DNA of 10,577 bases from an uncultured Ruminococcus sp. Its GTDB lineage: Bacteria > Bacillota > Clostridia > Oscillospirales > Ruminococcaceae. Shown piece after piece: positions 1 to 7,157 of this stretch; position 1 is the first letter of the stretch; each line of letters begins with the position of its first letter. The notes beneath the pieces were generated by a model. It had not been told where the DNA came from. It saw nothing but the letters and a program-made list of their open reading frames with translations, and did no database searches. Both the position numbers and the translations under genes were made by a program. The DNA lies in NCBI GenBank assembly GCA_947174965.1, contig CAMWKY010000050.1, forward strand, positions 1-10,577, given 5' to 3'.

Positions 1-250
1 ATGTATAAACTTCATCAAAATTGCGGAGAATTTCATCAACTTTTGCTTCACCCTCCGGAGTAAGTACAACGCTGTTGCAGAAATCCTCATAAACATAGCC
101 TGAATTTGCAAGACATCTTAAAGTTTTACTCACACAAGGACGTGACACACCAAGATGACGTGATATACTTACGCATTTCACATACTCATCTTTCTGCGAC
201 AGTTCTTTTATAGCAACAAGGTATTTTACCTGTCCTGAACAATGTTTCAT
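1..250 (-). CDS. DtxR/MntR-like winged-helix transcriptional regulator (N-terminal 83 codons, cut by window edge)
   Basis: The frame is open from an ATG at 250-248 to the window edge, giving 83 residues and no stop. An SD (GGAGGGG, 254-260) lies 3 nt before the ATG, and the gene starts 11 nt after the pgsA stop. Residues about 7-18 (QVKYLVAIKELS) match helix 1 of the DtxR/MntR family. Residues about 25-53 form a helix-turn-helix with the core HLGVSRPCVSKTLRCLANSGYV, and residues about 54-64 form a wing ending in the family-typical LTPEG. Family members are metal-dependent DNA-binding repressors of iron or manganese homeostasis. By my alignment to MntR, the Asp8 position is Lys9, the Glu11 position is Val12 and the His77 position is Phe78, so the usual metal site seems absent. 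There are five Cys (4, 26, 39, 46, 58). A MarR-like regulator is an alternative. The dimerization half lies outside the window. Confidence 0.75.
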   Translation of the reverse strand, partial: MKHCSGQVKYLVAIKELSQKDEYVKCVSISRHLGVSRPCVSKTLRCLANSGYVYEDFCNSVVLTPEGEAKVDEILRNFDEVYT

Positions 251-253
251 ATT

Positions 254-260
254 CCCCTCC
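254..260 (-). promoter_or_regulatory. Shine-Dalgarno of the DtxR-like gene
   Basis: GGAGGGG is read on the minus strand, with a 3-nt spacer to the ATG at 250-248. It fixes the start of this gene, and it sits in the only sequence (251-261) between pgsA and the regulator. That leaves no room for a separate promoter or terminator in the gap. Confidence 0.7.
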
Positions 261-261
261 T

Positions 262-846
262 CTACTTATCGGCATCAATAAGATTCCAGTAACCTTTCAG
301 ATAAATAACTCCTGAAATAATGGTCAATACTGTAGAAATCCATATAAGAACCGGTATAATCCAGTTGTCAACAGTATCAACAAAAAACTGCGGAAAACTG
401 AAACTGAAATCATGGCACACACTAAGCCACAAAATAGAAAATATTATTGTAATCATTGTAAATGCTGTTTTCAGCTTTCCCCATATTCCAGCGGCAACAA
501 CAATTCCGCTGTTTGCTGCAAGAAGTCGCAGTCCTGATACCATAAATTCTCTTGCACAAATTATTATAAAGGGTATTGCACCGATACGGATTTCAACTAT
601 TTCAACAAATACAGCAAGTGCAGATATGACAAGAACTTTATCAGCAAGTGGGTCTAAAAATTTGCCGAAATTCGTGACAAGATTACGGCTTCTTGCAATT
701 TTTCCATCAAGAGCATCTGTTATAGATGCAACTGAAAATACAATCAATGCCAGAAAATAATGAAACGGAATTTTAATATACATGAAAAGCAGAAAAAATG
801 GTATCAGAAAAACTCTTAATAATGTAAGCTTGTTTGGCAGATTCAT
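262..846 (-). CDS. pgsA: CDP-diacylglycerol-glycerol-3-phosphate 3-phosphatidyltransferase
   Basis: This membrane enzyme transfers the phosphatidyl group from CDP-diacylglycerol to glycerol-3-phosphate, giving phosphatidylglycerol phosphate, the committed step toward phosphatidylglycerol and cardiolipin. The 194 residues are normal for PgsA. The N-terminus MNLPNKLTLLRVFLIPF is typical. The full CDP-alcohol phosphatidyltransferase motif is present: D44, D47-G48, A51-R52, G61, D65 and D69 with canonical spacing. Several hydrophobic segments follow, roughly at 12-24, 29-42, 71-85, 88-105, 127-145 and 163-185. The ATG overlaps the rimO stop as ATGA (843-846), and a strong SD (AGGAGAGGTGATT) lies just upstream inside rimO. 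The rimO-pgsA pairing is common in Firmicutes. Often cinA and recA follow pgsA, but here a DtxR-like gene does and recA is upstream. Other CDP-alcohol phosphotransferases such as phosphatidylserine synthase are possible but fit the N-terminus less well. Confidence 0.93.
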   Translation of the reverse strand: MNLPNKLTLLRVFLIPFFLLFMYIKIPFHYFLALIVFSVASITDALDGKIARSRNLVTNFGKFLDPLADKVLVISALAVFVEIVEIRIGAIPFIIICAREFMVSGLRLLAANSGIVVAAGIWGKLKTAFTMITIIFSILWLSVCHDFSFSFPQFFVDTVDNWIIPVLIWISTVLTIISGVIYLKGYWNLIDADK

Positions 847-2174
847 TCTGCAATCACCTCTCCTATCAAGTCATAATCAAGAGTATCTGTAACTTTTATC
901 TTTACATATTCGCCTATTTTAAGCGGATTTTCAGAAGCAAAAAATATTTTTCCGTCAATGTCAGGAGCGTCCATCTGTGTACGACCGAAAAAGCAGTCTG
1001 CAAAACGGTCAAAACCCTCTACAACAGCTTCAAGCTCACTTTCAATCAGCTTATTATTGTTGCTGTAGCTGACTTCAATCTGCTGTTCCATGATTATTTC
1101 AGCTCTGTGAGATGCTGTTTCAGGCTCAACCTGATTTTCAAATTCAGCCGATTTTGTACCCTCCTCTGCTGAATACGGAAAACAGCCCAGCCTGTCAAAT
1201 CTTATACGCTGTACAAACTCCGCAAGCTGATTAAACTGCTCCTCTGTTTCACCAGGAAATCCTGTTATTAATGTTGTCCTCAATATAACATTCGGGATTT
1301 TCTCACGGATATGATTAAACAGATTTTCAAGTTTTTCCTCATCTCCCCAGCGGTTCATGCGTTTCAGAATATCACCGTTGCAATGCTGTATTGGTATTTC
1401 AAGGTATTTTACAAGTTTTTCCTCACCTGCAATTGTGTCAAGAAGTTCATCTGTAATTCTTTCGGGATAACAATAAAGTGTGCGAATCCACTTTAAACCG
1501 TCAATCCTGCAAAGCTGTCGGAGAAGTTCAGGCAGTTTCGATTCACCATATAAATCCTCGCCATAGCGTGATGTATCCTGCGCAATGACAACAAGTTCTG
1601 TAACACCGTTTTCTGCAAGATAACGTGCTTCAGCAAGCACATCTTCCATAGGAACACTCCTGAATTTTCCTCTTATTGAAGGAATTGCACAATAAGTACA
1701 GCAGTTTGAACAGCCTTCAGCAACTTTAAGATAGCTGAAAAACGGAAGTGTTGATATAATTCTTTCTCCTGTAAGTTCCGCATCAAGTTTAGGTGCAAAT
1801 TTCACAACTCTTTCACCCTCAAGCACCTGATTCAGTATGTCAACAATATCCTTATTATTGCCTATGCCGATAACTGCATCAGCTTCGGGAAAAAGTTCTG
1901 CTGCTTCTTCTTTGTATCGTTCAGTAAGACAGCCTGTTATTATTATTTTTTTTATAGTTCCCTCATTTTTAAGTGTAACAAGTTCAAGAATTGTCTCAAT
2001 AGCCTCCTCTTTGGCTGACTGTATAAATCCGCACGTGTTTACAACTACAACATCAGCAAGTCCTGCCTCTGTAACAAGCTCATATCCACTTTTTCGGAGC
2101 TTGAAAAGTATTCTCTCTGAATCAACAAGATTTTTTGAACAGCCAAGCGATACCATTCCAACTTTTATTGACAT
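843..2174 (-). CDS. rimO: Ribosomal protein S12 methylthiotransferase RimO
   Basis: A radical-SAM enzyme with two iron-sulfur clusters, predicted to methylthiolate the conserved aspartate of ribosomal protein S12 (Asp88 in E. coli). The 443 residues match the family length. The N-terminal UPF0004 domain (about 4-125) has the three auxiliary-cluster cysteines C12, C48 and C82, and begins with the RimO-typical GMVSLGCSKNLVDSE. The radical-SAM core (about 143-372) carries C155-x3-C159-x2-C162 and the motif PIQHCNGDILKRMNR. A TRAM-like domain closes the protein (about 374-441). The related tRNA enzyme MiaB is less likely because of the N-terminal signature and the ending YDLIGEV. An extra cysteine, C158, sits directly before C159. 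SD GGAGGG (2181-2186) lies 6 nt before the ATG within the recX end. A run of eight A occurs at 1946-1953 within in-frame Lys codons. Confidence 0.95.
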   Translation of the reverse strand: MSIKVGMVSLGCSKNLVDSERILFKLRKSGYELVTEAGLADVVVVNTCGFIQSAKEEAIETILELVTLKNEGTIKKIIITGCLTERYKEEAAELFPEADAVIGIGNNKDIVDILNQVLEGERVVKFAPKLDAELTGERIISTLPFFSYLKVAEGCSNCCTYCAIPSIRGKFRSVPMEDVLAEARYLAENGVTELVVIAQDTSRYGEDLYGESKLPELLRQLCRIDGLKWIRTLYCYPERITDELLDTIAGEEKLVKYLEIPIQHCNGDILKRMNRWGDEEKLENLFNHIREKIPNVILRTTLITGFPGETEEQFNQLAEFVQRIRFDRLGCFPYSAEEGTKSAEFENQVEPETASHRAEIIMEQQIEVSYSNNNKLIESELEAVVEGFDRFADCFFGRTQMDAPDIDGKIFFASENPLKIGEYVKIKVTDTLDYDLIGEVIAE

Positions 2175-2176
2175 TT

Positions 2177-2809
2177 TTATCCCTCCGTTTCGATATTCTC
2201 AAAATACTCCCTTACAGCACTGTTTATTTCATCAAAACTGTAACCATACCTTACAAGAGCATTTTTCACTTTCTCTATGGACTTTCTGTCCGTTCTGTCT
2301 GTAAGAAAACGACTGTACTTTTTTTCAAGCATATCCATAAGATTTTCATGATAAATATTGTTATATCTGTCAAGCATTTCCTCTGCAATATCTTCTGTTA
2401 TGCCTTTCTGAATAATTTCACGCTTTGCACGTCTGTAGCCGTATTTTCTTGATTCAACAAGTTTTACTGCCAGTTTTTCGGCATATCTTCTGTCATTTAT
2501 TATATTCGCCCTTGCCAGTTTTTTTATTACATCAAGACAAAGTTTCTCACTTTTATATTTTTGCAGTATTTTCTGATAAAGTTCTTCTGCTGAATAGTCC
2601 CTGTAATCAAGGCAATACAGGGAATATTCATAAGCACGGCGAAAATTTGATGCGTATATTATCTTTTTCATTTCGTCACGCTCTATCTGCATACCTTTTA
2701 CAAGTCCGAAATCAACTATTATATCAATATGCAGATAGAGTATACGCTCCGAATCAAGCTCGACTTCATAAGTCTTGCCCTTATACTGTTTAAGTCCTGT
2801 TATCTCCAT
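2177..2809 (-). CDS. recX: Regulatory protein RecX
   Basis: RecX binds RecA filaments and limits or modulates RecA activity. The 210 residues fit the longer Firmicutes form. An N-terminal segment (about 1-50, beginning MEITGLKQYKGKTYEVEL) precedes the three-helix repeats. Family-typical signatures include RAYEYSLYCLDYRDYSAEEL (about 58-77), then ANIINDRRYAEKLAVKLVESRKYG and a C-terminal repeat ending in RYGYSFDEINSAVREYFE. The gene starts 2 nt after the recA stop (TGATAATG), and rimO follows after 2 nt. No SD is visible in the 20 nt before the ATG, so translation probably depends on ribosomes finishing recA. I infer that this would tie RecX output to RecA output at a lower level. M1 is kept because its N-terminal stretch resembles the family. 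Confidence 0.93.
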   Translation of the reverse strand: MEITGLKQYKGKTYEVELDSERILYLHIDIIVDFGLVKGMQIERDEMKKIIYASNFRRAYEYSLYCLDYRDYSAEELYQKILQKYKSEKLCLDVIKKLARANIINDRRYAEKLAVKLVESRKYGYRRAKREIIQKGITEDIAEEMLDRYNNIYHENLMDMLEKKYSRFLTDRTDRKSIEKVKNALVRYGYSFDEINSAVREYFENIETEG

Positions 2810-2814
2810 TATCA
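2807..2814 (-). promoter_or_regulatory. TGATAATG junction, recA to recX
   Basis: The recA stop TGA is followed by TA and then the recX ATG. No purine-rich SD is visible in the preceding 20 nt, which implies recX translation by reinitiation after recA. Confidence 0.55.
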
Positions 2815-3969
2815 GTCAGCAGGTGTGAACGCATCAAAATCTTCTTCAACAGAATCAACGTCGGATTCCGCAATTTCAGAAGCTATAGCAGATGCCTTGC
2901 TTTTGACTGCCTTTTTAGCAGATTTTTCTGCTTCAATTTCATCTTTATGTGAAAGTATCTGTTCTTCAACTTCTTTCATAAAGTCGGGATTGCTCTGGAG
3001 TAAGTCCTTGACTTTATCACGTCCCTGTCCGATATTCTCACCCTTATATTTAAACCATGAACCGCCTTTTTCGATAATTCCTAAATCTATCGCTATATCA
3101 AGCACTTCTCCTGTTCTTGAAATTCCTGTGCCGTACATAAGGTCAAACTCTGCTTCTTTAAATGGCGGTGCAACCTTATTCTTCACAACTTTACAGCGTG
3201 TGCTTGCACCTATAATCTGTGTACCGTCTTTTATTACTTCTCCTCTGCGCACTTCAATTCTTACTGATGAATAGAATTTCAATGCACGTCCGCCTGGTGT
3301 TGTTTCGGGATTGCCATACATTACACCGATTTTTTCACGTACCTGATTTATGAAGATTGCAACACAACTTGATTTTGAAATAGCTGCTGTGAGTTTTCTC
3401 ATAGCCTGTGACATAAGTCTTGCAAGCTGTCCTACGTGCAAATCGCCCATTTCTCCATCAATTTCAGCACGTGTTGTCATAGCTGCAATTGAGTCAAGTA
3501 CAATTACATCAATAGCACCTGAACGGATAAGAGCTTCCGCAATTTCAAGTGCCTGCTCTCCACTGTCTGGCTGTGAAACAAGAAGATTATCTATGTTTAC
3601 ACCTAAATCCTTGGCATATTTAGGGTCGAGAGCGTGTTCAACGTCGATAAATGCAGCTTCGCCACCCTGTTTCTGCGCCTGTGCAATTATTGAAAGTGCA
3701 ACTGTAGTCTTACCTGAACTTTCAGGACCATAAATTTCAACAATACGTCCTCGTGGTACACCGCCTATACCAAGTGCCATGTCAAGCGTCATTGAGCCTG
3801 TCGGAATAGCATCAACATTGAGTGTCTTTGTCTGTCCAAGTCGCATTACTGCTCCTGCTCCATACTTTTTCTCAATCACCTTGATTGCACTTTCAAGTGC
3901 TGATTTTTTGTCCTCCTGCGCTGAAACTTTTACAACAGCAGTCTTTTTTGCAAGTTCTTTCTTAGCCAT
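2812..3969 (-). CDS. recA: Recombinase RecA
   Basis: RecA forms ATP-dependent filaments on single-stranded DNA, catalyses strand exchange and, in SOS-proficient bacteria, triggers LexA self-cleavage. The 385-residue protein has Walker A GPESSGKT (81-88), the catalytic-Glu region [10 protein letters not shown] (E111), Walker B VIVLDS (155-160), loop L1 around 171-178, loop L2 around 208-227 ([20 protein letters not shown]), and the family signature [12 protein letters not shown] (229-240). An acidic tail ends the protein. The N-terminus is about 15 residues longer than in E. coli and Lys-rich. The start is fixed by SD GGAGGAG (3978-3984), whose bases are also the last two Glu codons of prmC. 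Eight A, including the A of ATG, fill the spacer. Near L1, the Pro of E. coli TPKAEIEG is replaced by Thr (TTRAEIDG), and S162 by Leu. No SOS box is visible upstream. Confidence 0.98.
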   Translation of the reverse strand: MAKKELAKKTAVVKVSAQEDKKSALESAIKVIEKKYGAGAVMRLGQTKTLNVDAIPTGSMTLDMALGIGGVPRGRIVEIYGPESSGKTTVALSIIAQAQKQGGEAAFIDVEHALDPKYAKDLGVNIDNLLVSQPDSGEQALEIAEALIRSGAIDVIVLDSIAAMTTRAEIDGEMGDLHVGQLARLMSQAMRKLTAAISKSSCVAIFINQVREKIGVMYGNPETTPGGRALKFYSSVRIEVRRGEVIKDGTQIIGASTRCKVVKNKVAPPFKEAEFDLMYGTGISRTGEVLDIAIDLGIIEKGGSWFKYKGENIGQGRDKVKDLLQSNPDFMKEVEEQILSHKDEIEAEKSAKKAVKSKASAIASEIAESDVDSVEEDFDAFTPAD

Positions 3970-3974
3970 TTTTT

Positions 3975-4829
3975 TTACTCCTCCGTTTTCTTTGCTGTTA
4001 CAGTACGAATAATTCCGCCTGCATCTTCTGTAAAATTTATATTGATAAAATTATACACTCTTAATATATCAGCAATTGCATCATGCTGATTTATACCAAA
4101 TTCATAGCAGATATATCCGCCTGTTTTTAGCGAATTTTTCCATGTTTTCGTGATTGACCTGTAGAAATCAAGTCCGTCAGTACCGCCGAAAAGTGCGGTT
4201 TCAGGTTCTGCCTGCACTTCTTTCTGCAAATCCTGCATTTCATCTGCCGTGAGATACGGCGGATTGCTTACTATAATATCAAAATCCCTGAATTTATCAG
4301 CAGTTTCCGCTGAAAGTACGTCCGCTTTCATCGCCTTTACTCCTGAATTATTCAGCCTGATATTTTCTTCAAGATATTCAAACGCCGTATCGTATTTTTC
4401 AACCGCCCATACTTCACTATACGGGATTTCCTTGTCAAGTGTTATTGCAATACAACCGCTTCCACTGCATAAATCAAGTATTTTCGGTGATGTAATATTA
4501 TTTTTTCTGCATATGTCAAGCACGTTTTCAATCAGTGTTTCTGTGTCGGGACGTGGTATAAGTACGCCCTCACCCACTCTGAACGTATATTTCCAGAAAT
4601 CCCATTCACCTAAAACATATTGCAAAGGCTTTCCCTTGCATCTGCAATCAACATCTGTATATATTTTGTCAACAAGCAGACTTTCTACTTCCTCATTTGG
4701 CTTGAAAAGCGGATTTTTTTCTCTGAATACGTCCTGAAAAATACACATTGCATCAAATTCCGCATCATCAATTTCATGTTCATTCAGTATATTCACACAG
4801 TCTTTGTATAATACAATCCGACTTACCAT
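3975..4829 (-). CDS. prmC: Peptide chain release factor N5-glutamine methyltransferase PrmC (HemK)
   Basis: This cytoplasmic SAM-dependent enzyme methylates the glutamine of the GGQ motif of release factors RF1 and RF2, improving termination. The 284-residue length is normal. An N-terminal helical domain (about 1-85) includes the family-typical [15 protein letters not shown] (about 65-79). The Rossmann methyltransferase domain has [13 protein letters not shown] (88-100), SAM-binding motif [12 protein letters not shown] (118-129) and catalytic NPPY (189-192). The gene overlaps the DUF1385 stop by 7 nt (ATGGTAA) and has SD GAGGAGG (4834-4840). In many Firmicutes DUF1385, prmC and prfA sit together. 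Here the RF1 gene prfA is absent from its expected place and recA follows after 5 nt. The related ribosomal L3 methyltransferase PrmB is less likely given this context. Confidence 0.95.
   Translation of the reverse strand: MVSRIVLYKDCVNILNEHEIDDAEFDAMCIFQDVFREKNPLFKPNEEVESLLVDKIYTDVDCRCKGKPLQYVLGEWDFWKYTFRVGEGVLIPRPDTETLIENVLDICRKNNITSPKILDLCSGSGCIAITLDKEIPYSEVWAVEKYDTAFEYLEENIRLNNSGVKAMKADVLSAETADKFRDFDIIVSNPPYLTADEMQDLQKEVQAEPETALFGGTDGLDFYRSITKTWKNSLKTGGYICYEFGINQHDAIADILRVYNFININFTEDAGGIIRTVTAKKTEE
3978..3984 (-). promoter_or_regulatory. recA Shine-Dalgarno embedded in the prmC stop region
   Basis: GGAGGAG is read on the minus strand. The bases GAG GAG encode the last two Glu of PrmC, followed by its TAA stop and then an A-run leading to the recA ATG. 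Translation termination of prmC and initiation of recA therefore occur within about 15 nt. Confidence 0.75.
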
Positions 4830-5740
4830 TTGTCCTCCTCTTTATCTTCGGGGATACACACTTTAAGTGCAGTGATTGCAATTTCAATCATACTGTCATC
4901 AGGTTCTCTTGTTGTGATTCTCTGCATGAGAAGTCCGGGAGCAGACAGTATTTTTGTGAATAAGTTGTCGTGAGTTCCTGCAAGTCTTATGCACTCATAT
5001 GATATACTTACAACAAGCGGAAGTGTTATCAGACTTATCAATGACCTTTGCCACCATAAAAGTCCTTTTGGTACAAAACACATCACAAAAATGCCGATTA
5101 TAAGTACAATAAATATAAAGCTTGTTCCGCATCTCTTGTGAAATCTTGTCTGCTTGCGCACATTTTCAACAGTCAGCGGAAGTTCTGCCTCATGACAAGC
5201 TATAGTCTTATGTTCCGCACCGTGATACATATATTGTCTCTTTATATCTTTCATAAGGCTTACTATCAACATATACAATACAAATATTGCGATTTTTACA
5301 ATGCCCTCAAGAACAGAACGGAGTATTCCCATATCGTCTATATTCGGAATAAGTCCCACCGCAAATTTCGGCAGAAACACAAAAAGTCCCATAGCAACAA
5401 CTAATCCAATCATTGTGCCGATAAGCATCACTATATTAAATGCTGTATCGCTTAATTTTTCATCTTCGGCTTTTTCTTCGTCCGTCATCTGCTTTTCAGC
5501 GGATTTCATTGTGTATTTGTAACCCTTTATGAGTGAAGAAACAAAGTTAAAACAGCCTCTTATAAAAGGTGTACGCTTATACCATGGTGCTTTTTTGCCG
5601 TTGTTTTCGTCCCACGTTTCAAGGTCGATAGTACCATTAGGAAGTCGACAAGCCATAGCTCCTTTTGTTGGTCCGAGCATCATAATACCCTCAATAAGTG
5701 CCTGTCCGCCTATTTTGGATTTGAATTTTTCTTTTGACAT
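4823..5740 (-). CDS. DUF1385 (YqhQ-like) integral membrane protein, predicted metal-dependent
   Basis: Recognised as the DUF1385/COG3872 family (B. subtilis YqhQ), whose biochemical role is not established to my knowledge. The 305 residues carry the family N-terminus KIGGQALIEGIMMLGP (9-24), the motif YHGAEHKTIACHE (172-184), RFHKRCGTSF (199-208, with H201 and C204) and the C-terminal block APGLLMQRITTREPDD (267-282). The conserved His, Glu and Cys residues (H173, E176, H177, H183, E184, H201, C204) are the reason for the predicted metal dependence. Four hydrophobic segments at about 100-125, 148-166, 206-224 and 232-248 indicate an integral membrane protein with a charged linker at about 78-98. 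SD AGGAG (5748-5752) lies 7 nt before the ATG. It is 17 nt from the histidine kinase stop and overlaps prmC. The DUF1385-prmC pair is conserved in Firmicutes, suggesting a link to translation or membrane protein biogenesis, but this is only inference. Confidence 0.9.
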   Translation of the reverse strand: MSKEKFKSKIGGQALIEGIMMLGPTKGAMACRLPNGTIDLETWDENNGKKAPWYKRTPFIRGCFNFVSSLIKGYKYTMKSAEKQMTDEEKAEDEKLSDTAFNIVMLIGTMIGLVVAMGLFVFLPKFAVGLIPNIDDMGILRSVLEGIVKIAIFVLYMLIVSLMKDIKRQYMYHGAEHKTIACHEAELPLTVENVRKQTRFHKRCGTSFIFIVLIIGIFVMCFVPKGLLWWQRSLISLITLPLVVSISYECIRLAGTHDNLFTKILSAPGLLMQRITTREPDDSMIEIAITALKVCIPEDKEEDKW

Positions 5741-5757
5741 CTTCTATCTCCTAAATC

Positions 5758-7155
5758 TTATTTTGCAGGAAGTGTTATTTTTACTGTAGTTCCCTTGCCC
5801 TCTCCTGCACTTGAAATATCAATAGTACCGCCGTGCATTGCTATAATTTCCTCCGCAACGGCAAGCCCTATACCTGAGCCACGTCTTGTGTGGTTTGCCT
5901 TATAGAACTTTGTTTTTACTTTTGCAAGGTCAGATTCCTTTATTCCACACCCTGTATCAGCAACAGATATTATAATATTGCTGTTCTTGTCGTATGCCTT
6001 TATTGTTACTGTATCACCTGATGAGGAATATTTTACGGCATTATCTATAACATTTATGAAAACCTGTCTTATTCTGTTTTTGTCACCGAAAACAAACGGA
6101 AGCATTTCAGGTTCATTATATATTATCCTGATACCGTCACGCCTTGCCTTGTCGCTGTATATAAGTACAGCGTCACCAAGTTCTGCCAGAATATCCATAT
6201 TTGCGTTCTGCAATGTGAAATGACCGTTCTGCATACGTGAGAAATCAAGCAGTTCCTCAACCATCTGAGAAAGTCTCTCTGTCTCATTAACGATAACTCC
6301 GATACCTTTTCGCATTGTGTCGGGACTTTCTCCGCCGTCTGTCATAAGAGTTTCAGCCCAGCCTTTTATTGCAGTAAGAGGAGTACGGAGTTCATGCGAA
6401 ACAGACGAAATAAACTCGTTTTTCATTGCCTCTGCCGACGAAAGTTCATCAGCCATATGATTTATAGCAGTACATAATTCGCCTATTTCATCATCACTGT
6501 TATTTTCTATACGGACAGAAAAATCACCCATAGCAAACTTATGTGTAATTCCGCTTATCTGACGTATAGGCTTTACAATTGAGCCAGCAAAATAAAGTCC
6601 GGTCACAACAATCACAAGTATAATGCAGATACAGATAGCAGTTATGAAAAGTATGTACCCCTGAATTGTCTTATCAATTTCAGTAAGTGAAGTTATCATG
6701 CGGACTGAACTGTACTCACTGTTGAATGACGACAGCGGAACAGATACAGCAAGTATTTTTTCACCGCTTTTCAGTATGCCTACATAACTTCCCGAACCTG
6801 ATTCCATAGCCTGTTCATAGTCGGGCATGGGTGAATCTTCTTCGGGTGAAAAACCCGACGAAGTAAGCACAACACGTCCTTTTGAATTTATCGCCATGAG
6901 TTCGATTTTGTCCTTTTCGTTGAACGTTTCAAGCATATTCCGCATTTCAGCTGAAAAATTTGCTGAACTGTCCTGAGAATGTATACTCAAAACACCTGCA
7001 ACAACGTTTATTTTTGACACAAGATATTGTTTTGCAGAATTATAATAATAACTCTGCAAAGCATATATTACTATCATCTCAATAACAAGGAGTGCAAGTA
7101 CAATCACTCCGAGATTATTGAAAATCCAGCGTTTAGTGATACTCTTTTTAGCCAT
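5758..7155 (-). CDS. Membrane sensor histidine kinase (HAMP-HisKA-HATPase)
   Basis: A 465-residue kinase expected to autophosphorylate and pass phosphate to the adjacent response regulator. The order is: TM1 (about 14-33), an extracellular sensor region (about 34-165), TM2 (about 166-190), HAMP (about 190-242), HisKA with SSVSHELRTPL and phospho-acceptor H254, and HATPase_c with N box NVIDNAVKYS (368-377), G1 DTGCGI (400-405), F box at F417 and G2 GSGIGLAV (427-434). The extracellular part (KIELMAINSKGRVVLTSSG, about 83-101) resembles a PAS/Cache-like fold as in PhoR- and WalK-type sensors. Its ligand is unknown. The start overlaps the regulator stop by one base (TAATG) and no SD at normal spacing is visible, so translation is probably coupled. 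The downstream neighbour is DUF1385, the upstream pair is the regulator and a lipoprotein. Confidence 0.93.
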   Translation of the reverse strand: MAKKSITKRWIFNNLGVIVLALLVIEMIVIYALQSYYYNSAKQYLVSKINVVAGVLSIHSQDSSANFSAEMRNMLETFNEKDKIELMAINSKGRVVLTSSGFSPEEDSPMPDYEQAMESGSGSYVGILKSGEKILAVSVPLSSFNSEYSSVRMITSLTEIDKTIQGYILFITAICICIILVIVVTGLYFAGSIVKPIRQISGITHKFAMGDFSVRIENNSDDEIGELCTAINHMADELSSAEAMKNEFISSVSHELRTPLTAIKGWAETLMTDGGESPDTMRKGIGVIVNETERLSQMVEELLDFSRMQNGHFTLQNANMDILAELGDAVLIYSDKARRDGIRIIYNEPEMLPFVFGDKNRIRQVFINVIDNAVKYSSSGDTVTIKAYDKNSNIIISVADTGCGIKESDLAKVKTKFYKANHTRRGSGIGLAVAEEIIAMHGGTIDISSAGEGKGTTVKITLPAK

Positions 7156-7157
7156 TA
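7153..7157 (-). promoter_or_regulatory. TAATG stop/start overlap, response regulator to kinase
   Basis: The regulator TAA and the kinase ATG share one A. The preceding bases have only a weak GGAATGAT well upstream, so translational coupling of regulator and kinase is inferred. Confidence 0.6.

Noticed and set aside
251..261. Terminator or promoter between pgsA and the DtxR-like gene
   Set aside because: The gap is 11 nt and holds mainly the SD. No inverted repeat fits.
320..760. Long plus-strand open frames opposite pgsA, rimO, recA, prmC and others
   Set aside because: They lie antisense to clearly identified genes, have low-complexity Ser/Ile/Thr-rich translations, no SD and no recognisable domain. 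They are shadows of the codon bias of the minus-strand genes.
1946..1953. Runs of eight A in rimO, in the lipoprotein gene (8941-8948) and at the recA start, as programmed slippage sites
   Set aside because: Both coding runs fall in in-frame Lys codons with intact downstream frames, and no stop, stem or alternative product was evident. AT-rich composition explains them.
843..2174. MiaB-type tRNA methylthiotransferase instead of RimO
   Set aside because: The N-terminus GMVSLGCSKNLVDSE, the length and the pairing with pgsA all favour RimO.
4050..4055. Perfect TATAAT on the minus strand, about 80 nt upstream of recA
   Set aside because: No acceptable -35 hexamer occurs at 15 to 18 nt (the best, TTGCTG, is only 14 nt away). 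It encodes Tyr-Asn of PrmC, and AT-rich coding makes such matches common.
4581..4593. GAACGTATATTTC inside prmC as a possible LexA/Cheo box
   Set aside because: Only the first half-site matches. The GTTC half is missing, and it is about 600 nt upstream of recA.
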